From Albula goreensis (lineage: Eukaryota; Chordata; Actinopteri; Albuliformes; Albulidae): a stretch of DNA of 64,000 nucleotides. The notes beneath the pieces are model-generated. The model saw only the letters and a list, made by a program, of their open reading frames with translations. It made no database searches and was not told the origin of the DNA. Shown here piece after piece: positions 22,159 through 35,475 of the stretch (positions within the stretch are counted from its first letter, which is position 1; every line of letters begins with the position of its first letter). Location: contig CM040758.1 in the NCBI GenBank assembly GCA_022829145.1, positions 11,154,128 to 11,218,127 on the forward strand. The letters run 5' to 3'. The translations under genes were made by a program, and so were the position numbers.

Positions 22159-25100
22159 AGTGGTTTTACCTGCTGGCACTATCTGTGTATCGTCTTCACT
22201 GAAAAACAATATGTTATAAAAACATGGTTTACACCCCAAATCATGGGCAGTTCATCACTCTGAATCGTTCTCATTAGGAGTAACAGTGGAGAGGTATCAG
22301 CTAGGCACAAGATGCTAAATATTATGGAAACCATTCTTCTGTAAGTACTACACAGAGATGACAGTTTGAATTTTTATGTCTCTAATTAACATACAATGTT
22401 TGTGTCCTCTCATTGCATCCACATCTATTCATAGATGACCCCTAACCTATGTATTATGACCCTTGCTTCCTAACAGACTTTGTAAGACAGTTTAATTGGC
22501 TCGTAACTGGGATACACATTCATATAGCATGTTTATGACATTTTGCATTATAATTGAGATACAAATATGACAGTGCATTTCAAAATACCACAAGCACTCA
22601 GGAAAATAGAAAATATATCTGTTGTATAATTTATAAGGCTCCAAACTCTTTCTGAAGACCATCTATGAAGACACAACACAATAAATGAAATTCTGAAACC
22701 TGAATGAATATTTAATGAAAATAAAGAAACACATCCACACAGTTTTGAGTGCCTCATTGTATCCTTTTGAACTTTCCTTTTGCAGTGACCTGGTACTTCA
22801 AAGCTGCCATGCAAGGTTTTTTGGGTATTATTCTAATGTCTAAGTGGAGATATTTTTTCCTTCTGCTATTTAAAGTGGGTTTTTATCTCTGCATGCGCTC
22901 TGCTAGCGTCCACACTCTCCAGTGAACCCTCAGAAAAGGTATCCTATGCTCACCCTCATTAGCCTTGGCTGTTGATGTGCTCTTTTTAAAGGGCTTTCAT
23001 AGAGCTCTAACCATGATCAGCGTGAACAAAGGAATTGTCCTCCTCATTCACAGCTCTTCTTGAATCCCCTCTCATCTGCAAGTACCTTGCACTCCCTGGG
23101 CCATTGATATTCCAACAGCGTAATAAAGTGCTCCTCTCTCTCAACAGTCTTGCTGATGAAAGGAACGACTGGGGTTTGCTACATTTCATTTCACTCCGCA
23201 GAGACAATTTCATCTCCAGACAGAGACTCAGCCAGCATCGCTTGTTTTGTCTGAGGCTACTGGTGGCACATATGTGCTGTATCTATATGCACACTCAAAT
23301 ACAAACACACAGTACATAACATTTAGTTCTCTTTTCAGTTGTTAAAAAACAGTCACTTGCATTGTATGTATACAAGGACATGCACATACATAACGATGAA
23401 AACAAGCCTCTTGGACCATCTGGACTCATCATTTACCCAGAGTGTCCAGCATTGCTTAAAGCCTGGACTTCAACACCCCCAAGGGTCTCTGCAAGCTGTT
23501 CCAAGCAGTGACAACTCTCTGTGTAATTCAGCTAAACCCAGTGTCAGTGCTGATTAACTGCTGTGCAAGTGCACATTTGTACATAGCAATTACATAAAAA
23601 GTGTATGTGCACATACAGTATTTTTCACTCTTTATTTCATTTTTAGCATGCAAACAGATGGGAGGGAGAGTGATGTCTGGCTCCAGTGTTATTTGAGTAA
23701 GTAGTGGAGCAGTGTGGCTCTGATGATGCAATGGGACTGGACATAACAAGGCCAATCAGATACTGTCTGCTGTTCACTGTGCCGCCTGTCCGAGGACACC
23801 AGCACTGGGCGAGAACCATCAGTATTTTTTCATACACTAATAAACATGCAGAGTATTCCTGAAGAATATTTTTAGTGCTGTCAATAGGCATAATCAGCTG
23901 ACAAATATTAAAGCCAGATTTGACTTTGAGACATTAATAATTCTCAGAGGATCATAAATGGTCCTTCCTGTTTCTGAATGTCTGTGTGATACGGCAGCAC
24001 GTTCATTTCTGCAGGTCAGGCTTGGTGCATTGGGCAAATTTCCCATTCCAGACCTCATATGCTAGGTACCTGAAAATAATGACATCCATGTTTGGAACAT
24101 GTGAAACTCAGACATTTCCCAAAATATCAAGACATAAAAGGACCTATAAATCTCTGTCTATTTGACCTTGTTTGACCTGTGGTGACTGTATGTAAACTCT
24201 ATAGAATCCAACGAGATCTACTTACTCTTCCACAGTGAAATGTGCTCTGTTGAGTTGAAGTGAATGTTACAATCTAAAGAAAAATGTCAGGTTTTATGGT
24301 ATTATTTTGTGTGTTTTCATTTTTAAGTCATCTTTATTTCATGATCACTTGAAGACCCTCAGATAACATATATACTTTCCAAATAAACATTGTATGGGAA
24401 GAAACACATCCAGCATCACCTACACTTTCTTCCTTCAAATATATTATTTTTCAGTGTATTTTACAGTTGCCAAATACATGTGATGGGACACTATCATTTT
24501 TTCTATCTACTGTCCTCATTTAGTATGAATACAGTCTCAGCAGAAATAAATAAATGATCAACAGTAATTTTGTGACTACTTTTCCAAGGTTTTGAGTGAA
24601 CAACCCAAACAGAATACTGCAGTATTTTTTTTGTTGTTGTTGTTGTAATACAATGCAATTGTATACTGTGTATGATTTTCAATGGTCAGGCTTTTCCCAT
24701 GACATTTATGTTTATAAATTTGAGCATGTCTGATACTGAATAGCAATAAAAGTCACAATGAACCTATCTCACACCAAACTGCTGAAGAGCTCAGATGGGA
24801 AATCACCAGGGAAAAGCAAGACACTGCTTGGTCTTGTGGCCAGTAGGGGGCAGTCTCCCCACTATACAACATGGAATTCCCATTTCCCTAAACAGTGATG
24901 GGGATTCTGCACTATAGAATGTGTCATCATTTGATTATAAGACATGAACTGCACTGACTCACCACCCTCATTAAAGATCCCATAGCAGCTTTTGAAACCG
25001 TAGAGGTGTGAACCCTCGTGTCTGGGTCAAATGCCCACAAAGACTGGCTCTCTACATCCAACCTCCTACATCTTATTGTCTACACAATCCCAAATTATCT

Positions 25101-27112
25101 CTACCCAATTTAACTACCTGGGTTGTCACTGCAATATAAAGAGGAATTCTCAGTTACCCAGTCTAGTTAAATAAAGGGAAAATTGATGTAGAAAAAAAAC
25201 TCCCTAGCATAAGATCACTAGATCCATTTCTTTCCAAGCTGCTTTTAGGCCCTGTGTTTTCTTCCTGTAGTCTGAGAGCAAGAAAGATGAGATTCTGTGT
25301 CCTCTGACCTGTAAATCCACTGCTCTGCTCCCTTCAGCTGTAAAAGGGGACAGTACATCGCCGACTGAAATACCATGATGTTCCGTCTCCATGGCCTAGG
25401 GACAGTAGATCATTACTTCAAACAGAGCTCCCATTCCTCTCATTCTGTCTGTGTGTATGGGTTTTCATCCTTTCCTTTATTTCCTTTGGTTCCCACTCTC
25501 TTTATTTCTATTCCCCTGGCATCTCATGCCACCCACACTATTAGGTCTACCAGCCATGGAGCCAGCAATGGCAAGCCTTCAAGGAGTGGGGAATTCTTCA
25601 CTGAACGCCCCCGATGCAGCTTTCTGAAATATCATCGCCTACTGTCTGTTTAATTACATTAAAGAGAGGCAGAAGAACACAACCTCATGGGTTTTAAATA
25701 TATACTGTATGTGTGTAAATATTAAATAAAAAGAAGCTGCCACACATCTGAATAGAAGTATTGTGAGCAGAGATCCCTCTATTTACATCTGTGTATAGTT
25801 TTTGACAGCACATTCATAAAGTATGGTAAATAGTTCAATCAAAGAGGCCTCCTATACAAACAACAAATGCTGAATACATCAACTGGCACTTGATGCATTC
25901 CTCTCACGGATAAAACGTTCCAAGCTCATAGTGCAGTAATTAAAATAGAGTGTATTATACTGAGTACCTGCTTCTGCATTTAGTTCAGTTTCACACAGTG
26001 TGACAGTCATGTGACTCCACACAACAGCAGGTTCTTGGCTGTAAGTGGCTATAATATGAACTTTGCCCTGACCCAGATATCACACAAATCTCTGCATATA
26101 AAGGAGAAGCAATAATTCTGTATAGTATGGTCTTTTATCATTGCACTATAGCTTTGGAGTGTCAAAATAGAACCTAAAATATGCTTTCACCTGTACATTA
26201 CTAAAAAACACACTGCAGGTACCAATGGACCAATATACACACAGAAAGCCCACAGCGATAGGAACCTCTTTCAAACTTGCAAACCTCTGAGTATTTGCCA
26301 AACGACCTCCATCCACAATGTGTTTGTATCTCAGAGGCCCGGCTGCTTATGGGCCCGAGTCAGTCTCATTACTGTCAGCTCACCAAAAGTAAATGTATTC
26401 CCTGGAATATTCAGGGGGTTTTTTCAGGGCGCATTCATTGTCCTTGCTGCTCAGATGGAGCGCCAGGCCAGCGCTGTGAGCCTGGCACCGTGTGCGAGCT
26501 GTCAGGCCGGAGAGGAGAGCAAATGCCCCCGCAGAACCCACAGCTACTGTACTCCTGTTCCCATTTCAGCCTCTTATGCAACCCAGCCACACTCGCACAA
26601 AAAATGGTAAATTATTAAGTCCCACAAAAGCAGGGATTATGCTGGTGTGTGTCAGAAAACACTGTACATAAATGTTCTCTCTTATTTTCTTTTTCATGTA
26701 AATTCCAGCCATATGTCACAGAGTATGTTGCAAGGCTAAGGTTTATTGTGATACAGGCATGTTTACGGAATGATGAAGTACTCCCCATGTCCTCTTTTTT
26801 TCTCTTCATCTGTTTCACTGACATTTCAACAATTCAGGTTCCTTTCCTCCGAAGGGATATTCTTGCCCTATTTCTGCTGTGTTGATGCTAAAATAAAAGA
26901 TCCTATTTCAGGATGAGTTTAAATGAAACCCCATAATGTGGATCTATAAGCTGCCAATCACTGACTTGCTTAAAGCAAACAAAAGAAAACAGAATTTAAA
27001 TAACACAATTATTGGCCCAAATCTGTGAATCGCTAATAGCTATGATAGCTATACTTTTCCTCTTCTGTCTCCCATCACTTAAAATCAATATATGCTATTT
27101 ACCTATTTCACC
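22159..27112. other. Intergenic region with no recognised gene
   Basis: Mostly AT-rich sequence without recognisable exons or repeats. A GC-richer stretch at 26400-26580 is open in two frames but contains no domain I know. Several short A/T runs occur. Confidence 0.6.
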
Positions 27113-27509
27113 TGGGGCTGGGTAGAACCAAATAACAGTATATCAAATAGTGTGTTTTGAGCACAATAACAACCATCTCCAACATGCAGCATTTGATTTC
27201 TTTCCAACTTGCCTATCAGTTTAGAAAAACACATCGCTTACATTTTCGGCCTTGGCCCTCATAAAGATGTGCTTTTAGTTTTTAATACATGGAACAGCAT
27301 GGCCCTGTTAACAAACGGCTGTCAAAAAAATGTAATGTATAAGCGATGTTTTTTTCCCCGCAGCATTACAGATGGTCTCTGAGGATTGGAGGTGTGCTAC
27401 TATATCATTTAGGACAGAAATAAACATAACACCACATGCCAGAGTAATTGTTCTCAAAAAGGCTTTACGATATACCGGTACGCTATAATCACCCAGCCCT
27501 ACTTTCACC
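27105..27509. mobile_element. hAT-type MITE with 8-bp target-site duplication
   Basis: A non-autonomous DNA element spans 27113-27501 (389 bp). Its left end begins tggggctgggtagaac and its right end, read on the minus strand, begins tagggctgggtgatta, so the terminal inverted repeats match at 10 of the first 11 bases. It is flanked by atttcacc (27105-27112) and ctttcacc (27502-27509), an 8-bp duplication with one mismatch. The length of the duplication and the 'agggctgggygata' termini are typical of hAT MITEs. It has no transposase frame and would have needed an autonomous hAT element in trans. Confidence 0.8.
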
Positions 27510-27811
27510 TCAAGATTGGCTGTAAACGGTCCTGAACACAATGCACGTCACTTTGCTACAGGAATAGCTGCTCCATTTGCTATGTGTTGATTGGCATTCC
27601 CTTTGGGTCAATGCCATCGCTGTGGTGGGGGAGGAGGGGACTGTCCATATGTCACATACACTGCTAAACACCCCACCCCCTCACCACCACCTTATTCCAG
27701 TTCATTTTCCCATCAGCATCTATTCAATCTGCATGTCTGTATCCACTACCCTTTCAATCACTCACCTTTCCTTCCCAGACTCAGCTCTCATATCCGGGGT
27801 CTGTGCAGGCA

Positions 27812-28150
27812 GCGGACCCTAACGGAAGACGACAGGTCGGCGGGGACGCTTTGCCCTTCTGTGGAGTCATCAGACCCCGATCGTCCCCCTGTCCCACACG
27901 TGACACCCAGCCACCTTATCAGACAGGAACCCGGGTCTCAGACGCCACCCCCACCCCCAGTGACTCATTCACCTAGTTCCTGGGAGCTCAGGTCTGTCGC
28001 ACCCCCATCAGTAACCATGGAGTCACTTACAGCGCCATCCCACACTCCTCAGCAGACACTAAATATGATAAATACATGGATTTCAATCACATGGACTCCT
28101 TCACTGCCAGCTGGTCGGGCCTCGAGGCATCTGCACTTAAATGGTGGCAA
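27812..28150 (+). other. Unassigned coding-like block, two frames open
   Basis: A pyrimidine-rich stretch ends ctgtgcag and is followed by GC-rich DNA that looks exonic. One frame, part of a 190-codon open frame that starts at 27591, reads SVESSDPDRPPVPHVTPSH and HLIRQEPGSQTPPPPPVTHS. A second frame has a single internal stop and ends YDKYMDFNHMDSFTASWSGL. A possible donor, AAG|gtgaaa, lies near 28150. I recognise neither peptide. It may be an exon, a pseudogene piece, or a conserved element. Confidence 0.25.
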
Positions 28151-28570
28151 GGTGAAAAGGTGAAGAGGCTTATATGTGCAGTATACATATATCCCTCTTC
28201 ACCTCCTCACCTCGCCACCATTCCTGTGTGAGAATTTACAGAAGGTTGTAAACAAATATTAATTACCTGCTTAAAGCTAAGAAATGCCTCTAAACATAGG
28301 AAATGGCAGCTTAGGCCTACCAGATGCCATAAGAGAGCAGCATCACATAATTTAAAAATGGCTGACATAGCAAGTCAAGATGCCTTGTGGGTGTTCTGTC
28401 TTCTATCTGACAGACACTGCCTGACGTCCACAGCTGAGGATGCTGTGGGGAGGAGGGGTAAGCTGGGTGCCGTTATTTAAAGCAGCTCTTTGATAGAGAT
28501 TCCAAACCAGTTTTGATTGGGCATAGATGTGTCAGTTCAGCTCAACAACTGACAACACTAACAAGATGCA

Positions 28571-28758
28571 CTGAGGCATTTAGGAGACACTTTAATCCAA
28601 TTTCACATATTTACACACTATCTGATTATACAGCTGGATATTTACTCAAGCAGTATGGGTAAAGTATCTTGCTCAGGAGTACAACTGCAGTGCCCTACCT
28701 GGGAATCCAACCCACCACCTCTGTTGGAAGACCAGCTCCTTAATCACAGTACTACACT
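28571..28758 (-). repeat. tRNA-derived SINE relic (common teleost type), minus strand
   Basis: The + strand reads gcatttaggagacactttaa, then tacagctggatatttactca, ttgctcaggagtacaactgc and tgggaatccaacccaccacc. This order matches a widespread fish SINE read from its 3' side ('catttagcagacgctcttat' to 'gggaatcgaaccc'). The last phrase is a decayed pol III B box on the minus strand. Decay suggests an old copy. Confidence 0.7.
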
Positions 28759-29910
28759 TTATTAGCTTTATGAAGTTTGTTTGTATTTAAACTTTAGAAT
28801 GTTACTGAGTAAAGACCATGCAGCGTGCCACAAATCAAAATGGCAGTTAAGAAATTAGATGACTTTCTCCGTGACAAGAACTCATGAGCTGGTTAACTGG
28901 ATGTGTCTTGTCCTTAATTCTGGACTCAGTATTTGACAAGTTGAATCTCAGAAAATACAGCCCACATCCTAAAACTAAGTAGTTCACACAGAATAAAATC
29001 TCTTCTGAAAACAGTCTAAAGCCACCCTGTCAGCTGGGAATTTTAAAATCTCTTTTCCCTCCTGAATTTAATTGTTGTCAGCTCCAAACACCATGAATCT
29101 CCCCAAAACACACAGGAAGAGACAGCCACACATGAGACTGCTCTAATCCATGTGGCAACTAGCCTTTTCTTTTTTCACACTACAAAGTTGCCACCAATCC
29201 CATTGCCTATGCTGTTAGAGGAACACAAAGTCAACATATGATCACAAATCTCCAAGAGATGTCGCTAGAGAGCAATGTGATTGATTACTTTCCCTCTATC
29301 TTACCTGAGTGAGGCTGATCCAGGTTTTCCTTTGCGAGTGTGAGCCTACAGCCATAACCATTAACAGTGGGATTAAGATTTGCCATTTCTCCCATCAGCC
29401 ACCTGAAGGTCCCAATTGATAGCTCTTTGATCTTTCCACCTATCCAGCCTTGAAAGGTAGAATCATGAGACTTGGACTTTTGGGACGTTAAGTCTCGATA
29501 AACTGGAAAATTCCCCAGGTTGCCAAGTCATTGCCAGAACATGCTTAGATGGCTTGCCAACAGAAAAAGTACTTAATTTGAATACAATGATAAATACCTG
29601 ACATCTGACAACCCTGGATATCCAGTGACTCAGGGTCTGCTGCTGCCTGTTCATCTATACTGCTATTTGGCCCCACAGAATCACAGCTGCATTTGATTGA
29701 TGTCAAACATTACACTCACCTAATATTCAGACTAGTAGAAATGCAAATAAATACTTGAATTTCTGGGATATTCTTGATCAATTAGAATATAGTTATCCAA
29801 TGCTTTGAGGATTACCTGAATATGTGTTTCACAAACTGAATTTAATGTATTGTTTCTAACAAAATGTGACACTAAAACACACAAAGTAGACAAAAGTGTT
29901 ATGAATTAGA

Positions 29911-29936
29911 TTTTTGTTTTTTTTTTTTTTTTTTTT
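29911..29936. repeat. Poly(T) tract
   Basis: About 25 T with one G. It could be the poly(A) end of an old minus-strand retroposon, but no body is recognisable. Confidence 0.8.
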
Positions 29937-32900
29937 GTTTGTCAATTTTGAATGTAGATACAGAATCTCTGTAGATTAGTGGAGTGTTTGACACATTGTG
30001 TGGTATACAACCTGAGTAGTTAGATGTTTAATGTTTTCATTTAACAAGAAATGTGAAGAATGTAATAAGGCCACAAAATGTGGAAAGAAATATTGCAGCT
30101 GCCCTTAGCTAACCCTGCTGAACTATAAGTGCTACCTGCACCATGTGCAAAGTTCTCCTGGCACTGAAAACATAAAACTGAATGCTACAAGGAGACCATA
30201 ATCAGACAAGCCTAGGTTGTGAGGACAAAAAGTAGCCTACCTTAGTATCTTTCTCATGTCTCTCTCCACAATTGGTTTCAAAGATTAAAATGAACTGAGC
30301 TTCGCCCATATTGTACCAAGGGCTTTGAATTAATTAGCTAGGCCTACACATTGCCACTGTTTGGTTATTTAGTTCCCAAAGGAAACCACAAGGGCTCCAA
30401 GGGGTAATCCATAATGATAAGTTTTGCCATAAGGAAGAGAAATAGGCCATTACAGTGTAAGACGCTGACCATTTCGAACACAATTCTTTGGGTGTTTTGT
30501 ACAAAGACTGGCTAGCTAAGGGCTGCTCCTTTAACCTTCAGTAGATTGGTCACAAATGAAAGAAGTCTTTATGATGAAAAGGAGTTGAGAGCACTTCCCT
30601 TTTCGTCCATGCTAAACTGTGCCAAACGAGACGAGTTGCTGCTGAGCCTCGGGTTTTTCGAAGCGTCCGCCAGCCTCAGGTGGGAGCGGCTGAATCAGCA
30701 TCTGTGTAGGAGAGATAACGCCGGTCGGTTCCGCACACACGCAGAGGGGTACGGACAGCAAATCAATGCGGCTCTTCCGTCACATTCCTGACATTGTTTC
30801 ATGTGGGTAGGGGTGATCTCTATCTCTTCTGTCTGCCGAGTACCGTCCGTACTGCTCAGCGGCGGTTTGATCTCATCCAGCTCTAACACTTGATGCTCAT
30901 TTCGTCCAAAGTGGCGTTTTTTTTCCTTTGACGAAAGAATGCCAAATACAATTTGTGTTTACTGGAGTGAATGAGTAGAAAAACAGGCCTGAACACAGGT
31001 TTGTTAATAATTCACAAACATCGTGAGCTGAACAGGTGTCTTAGCGTAGACTACATAAAACAGATCCTTCTGCACAATGGATAATACATGTGGTAAAACG
31101 AAACTAACAAGTTTAATTATTCAGAGTTGTTCGATCTGAAATTTCTCACAATCTTTTAATGGAGGAGATTCCACATTATCTGAGGGGAATGCTACAGCAA
31201 TATGCTTGATATATTTGCTACATATTGTGTGGTTGCTTTATGTAAGATTCAAGCTGTCTTTCTCGATAGGCTACTCACTGTGGTAGGACGTGGGTTCTGC
31301 ATCAAGCGGTGTTTTTATCTGCCCACGCAGAGCGGGAAGCGGTTTATTTTCCTCCCGTTCAAAGCACGATGTTCTCATTTCCTCTGCTGTTTGTCCGCCA
31401 GGAAAAGTCAAACAAAAATGCAAAAGAACTGCTGTTGTAGTCGGTCTTTGGCTCACATTGCCTATATTAATATTTATCTCTTAAAAATCTCTCCATGGAG
31501 TGAAACATATTAATGTATTTTGTCTGCACTATTTTTAATTGGATGAAGGCCTAATGTTGGATGTAACACTTTCTAGATCTGATCCATCGTTGCGTCATAT
31601 TTCTGGGTAATAAATAGCTGTAGTTATGATGAGCGCTTGGCACAACTACCATCATATATAGCTCTATGATTTTTTTTTTAATTCTCATGTTGGAATAGGT
31701 ACGTTCTGGAATTGCTTGAATAGTAATAGTAAATTAACCGCATCCTCCAGTTTCTTGTGTCAGAAACATATGGACCTCTCTGAAAAATTCTTTATCTCTA
31801 ATTGCCCAAATCACATGACACCCCTCAGTATCTCGGAAGCATTGTGACCAGTGTTTTCCATGTCCCCACATTCATGGTCTGCATCAAACTAACTATAAAT
31901 AAACTCCTGGGCTGTTGTTATGGTGACAGAATGATGTGCCACTTGAATAGATAAAATGGTTCTCCTCTTGCGCGTGCGCTTCTGACCACAGTCTGTAACG
32001 CTATGAATTGATGTCATGACTAAACATTCCATACAATAACATACCTTTTCATATTGAGAATCCCTAAAAAATGCAATAGTTGCGTACATTGTTCCCTGAG
32101 GTGATGCATACATTTGATTTATATCTATTTATTTGATTTATTTCACTATACGAAATGTATTGAGTTAAAATTAAAAATAATATAATGTATAAAAATCAAG
32201 ATCCTGAAACACCTCACAATATTTCCGTATATATTAATATATTTCATTTTTGCAAGGGAGCAGGAGATATCTCAAGGTTCGAGTCAGTTCAACCCTATTT
32301 GAACCTATATTGTAGCTGCACTCCGCTGTTCCTCACATCCTCTTCATTCTTCATTCTGAGCTCATCACCGTCTCCATCATCGCCCGCCCAACCGACCATG
32401 AAGCCGCGTATGGAGAGCCAGATAAGTGTCCTCTTCACACCTGCGATATCATGTCACAGAGTGTTGGAAAACAGCGGTTGGCTCTGTTTTGGTCCGCAGT
32501 CTGGTACTGAGTGGATCATCATAAAAAAACGTGAAGGAAATGTCATCCATGCGTATGTGGTACATATATTTTGATTATAAAAGATACCGCAGCCATTTAT
32601 AATACGTTTAGTCGACATAAATGAATTGAACCTACATAACGACATCCAATAAATATAGTACATCTGCGAAGTGTATTTATATTTACGTTTTCCCTAATAA
32701 TCCCTATTCTTGTTAGTGCAGTAAATTCCATTTCTGTTTGGGGAGGTTTCTAAAATAACGTGTAGCGCTGTGTGGCTGTCCAAGTGTCTGTGGCGCATTG
32801 ACTTCTTTCCTGTTTTTTTTTCTATTCTGAAAAAGGAAGTGAGAAGAGTTCCTTTTATCCCCAGCGTGATGGGACAGAGGCACAGTGAGTTGGGCGCTTT

Positions 32901-34819
32901 GTGGAAGACGAGAGAATTTGCAGCCCGATGAAGCATTATTCTGCCTGTCACTCACTCGCGAGCCGAAGATTTCCTGTGATCTTCTCTCTGGTGCGGGTCA
33001 CGTGGCAGGGCCATTCTCGGTTGCCGCTGGGACACCAGCTGAGGCGCTTCCTGCTCCGCTGATGCGACTGTCACAACCCAGGACCAGAACCGATTCGGCA
33101 CCTGGACCGTTTCGCTGCCAGTGCAATCGAGTGCAGCGAGACGTGGCTTTTCATCGCCAAACTGTTTCATCCCGAAACTGTGCATCCGACCCCTTTCCAG
33201 AACATGGATCAACTCAGCTGTCCTATTCAGGATATATACAGGCAGTTAGCCATGCCATAAAAACACGAAAACTATTCAAATTATGTTAATGACTGTCGTT
33301 CATGCAAACATAAAGTTAAATTCAACATTGTATCGTTCATTGTAGTTAAATTGAAATTGCATTGTAAAATAAGATAGAAAGACTAATCTCCCAATACAGA
33401 TATTAAATATTACAGATATTAAAGATTATACAACAGAGCCCCTAATGTTTATATTCTTGTTTGCCTTTTAAACATGAAACTGTCTTCAAATACTTCTTAA
33501 AACAGGTTTTTTTGCTTGTGGAAGCATAAAATTTAGTGTGTGATGGCAGTAGCTTGGCACATATAGTCAGATATCGGATTACAATTCCTTCTGATAGGTC
33601 AGAGAAGAAGACCTATTTGTGATGTTTGTAGAATTGGAATTTTTGCAGAATTGGTGGACAGTTCAGGTCAGTTTCCCAATTCCTTTTTGTTGGTCCTTTT
33701 GAACAGTGTCCCCTTAAAAAAGTGATTGCAAATAAAAAGGAACTTCTCAGTTTTAACATTAAAACATTCTGGGGCATTGTCAGAAATCCTTTGCCCCATG
33801 AAAAGACATTACAGCAGTTCCTAGTGATGACATTGATGAATGTTTTGGGCCCCTGTCCAGGCTTGTGCCCTCAGAATGATTCAGGGCTCTCTGCTCTTCA
33901 TGGTGCCCATGAAATCAGTGGAATTTGTAATCATTATAACACTGCAATAGAAGAATGGGGTAATATTACATAAAAAGGGTGGGCTACCATTATGTTATTT
34001 GCTAACTCACCAGTTAGAACCAATAGGCTAAATGGGTTGTGTTGAGAAGAGTGCAGCCTTTTCATTGGCTGAACGAAGCCAATGACTGACAGCCTGTAGG
34101 TGTTATCATGACACCTCACTACCTCATCACTTGTTCAACACCCAGTGTAGGTGCTGCTCTATTGCTTCTCAGAATGGCCCTTAACGTGAATCACTTAGCA
34201 AATAAACCTGTATGTATGGGAAACGTACTGCAATTCACCTTGGATCAAATTGTCTACTAATAAAGGTTGTGCATTGCTTTGTTTTGATTTTCACTGTGAA
34301 TCAGTGCAAATGAGCATTCAGTGGCAATTCATTTGTAGAAGTGGCTGTGAATCTATAATGCACCATGCACTGGTGCAAAAAACTGAATTGTGTAGAACAA
34401 TGGGAGATGGTATACTTGGTCATAGAAAAGCTTCTCATTTTGTGCCCATACTGCAGAGGTGGAGGCTGTCTTCGCTCAGAGAGTGACAGGTTGGGATATT
34501 TATTGGTATGGAGACTCATAGGAAGTCCACTGACTGCCAGATTCACTCAGAGGCCTTCTGAGTCACTGCCATACAGATATTAACCAACAGATGGAGAGAA
34601 AAAGGCTGTTTGGTCCAGGGGAAATAAATCCATTTCTCGCCGCACCTGGCAATAAAAGTCAGAACTCCTTTCATTTTCCAAGTGCTCTCTCTGGAACTTA
34701 CATTTTGTACCTTTGGCCCCGTAGTTATTCAGGTGTCGAGTATGACAGTGAGTTTCAGGGGTGACTGTCAGACTGCCATTCAGATGTGATGAAAGACACT
34801 TTCACAAATGTATGAAAAC

Positions 34820-34960
34820 CTACAATTATTTGTGTTAACTGTATAATCATTGTGTACAGTTTAAATATCCAGCTATGTAAATGTATGTAAAAGTGTAAAG
34901 ATGTAAGCTGTATGATGGCATCTGCTAAGGAAATTGATAATGAAAAGTAATAATAATATT
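34820..34960 (+). repeat. 3' end of a tRNA-derived SINE (same type as at 28571)
   Basis: The sequence atgtaaatgtatgtaaaagt, gatgtaagctgtatgatggc and atctgctaaggaaattgata follows the known tail pattern 'tgtaagtcgctctggataag' and 'agcgtctgctaaatg', ending in short A/T repeats. It is the reverse orientation of the copy at 28571-28758 and lacks the tRNA-like head. Confidence 0.6.
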
Positions 34961-35441
34961 ATTATAAATATTCTAAATATTGGGAAAATATAAAAGACAT
35001 GTGTGGCCTTTCTATCCTCATTTGAAATAATAAAAAAATAAAACAAACGATCACAGGATATTATATGTCAGTGCCATCACATATTACAGCCACACAATTT
35101 CTGAAATGTCAACTTAAAACAGAGATTTATATTTCTATATGTTTTTCCCTGCAGAATAACGTCATGTTCAGCAGATTTTTATGGCTATACATATATATTC
35201 AGGAACTCACCTTGCATGGTTTTGTTGTTTTGAATTTAGAGGTTCCTAAAAATGCATTTACTTTTTGCAATGAAACCAGAGAATTGGACTGATATGCCAA
35301 GAAAAAATGTCAAACTCAATCAAATACAATGCTACGGAGCACAAGAGAAAATTTCCAATGGAAGTAATGTATGTTAAAATAAAATACATAACAAAGATCA
35401 ACATTGATACTGTGTTATATGATATGTGGGCAAATATAACA

Positions 35442-35475
35442 TACAGTAGGGTCCAAAAGTCTGAGACCACTTTCC
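35442..35475. mobile_element. Lone Tc1/mariner-type terminal inverted repeat
   Basis: A TA dinucleotide is followed by cagtagggtccaaaagtctg and agaccac. This matches the terminal repeat of a mariner-like family in fish that begins 'cagtggggtccaaaagtctg'. I found no inverted partner nearby, so it is a solo end or a heavily decayed copy. Confidence 0.5.

Larger units (their letters stand above)
27502..33300. other. Intergenic region with coding-like and CpG-richer stretches, no assigned gene
   Basis: This holds an unassigned coding-like stretch at 27812-28150, a SINE relic at 28571-28758, a T-run at 29911-29936, and a CpG-richer block at about 30580-33220. No splice-consistent multi-exon gene could be assembled by eye. 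Confidence 0.55.

Noticed and set aside
27591-28163. 190-codon open frame as a complete gene
   Set aside because: It is the longest frame in the window, but its first 70 codons run through low-complexity, non-protein-like sequence and I recognise no family. Kept only as an unassigned coding-like block.
32885-33289. 134-codon frame in the CpG-richer block as a gask1b remnant
   Set aside because: The peptide shows none of the kinase-like motifs I recall for GASK1B. High GC alone keeps both strands open there.
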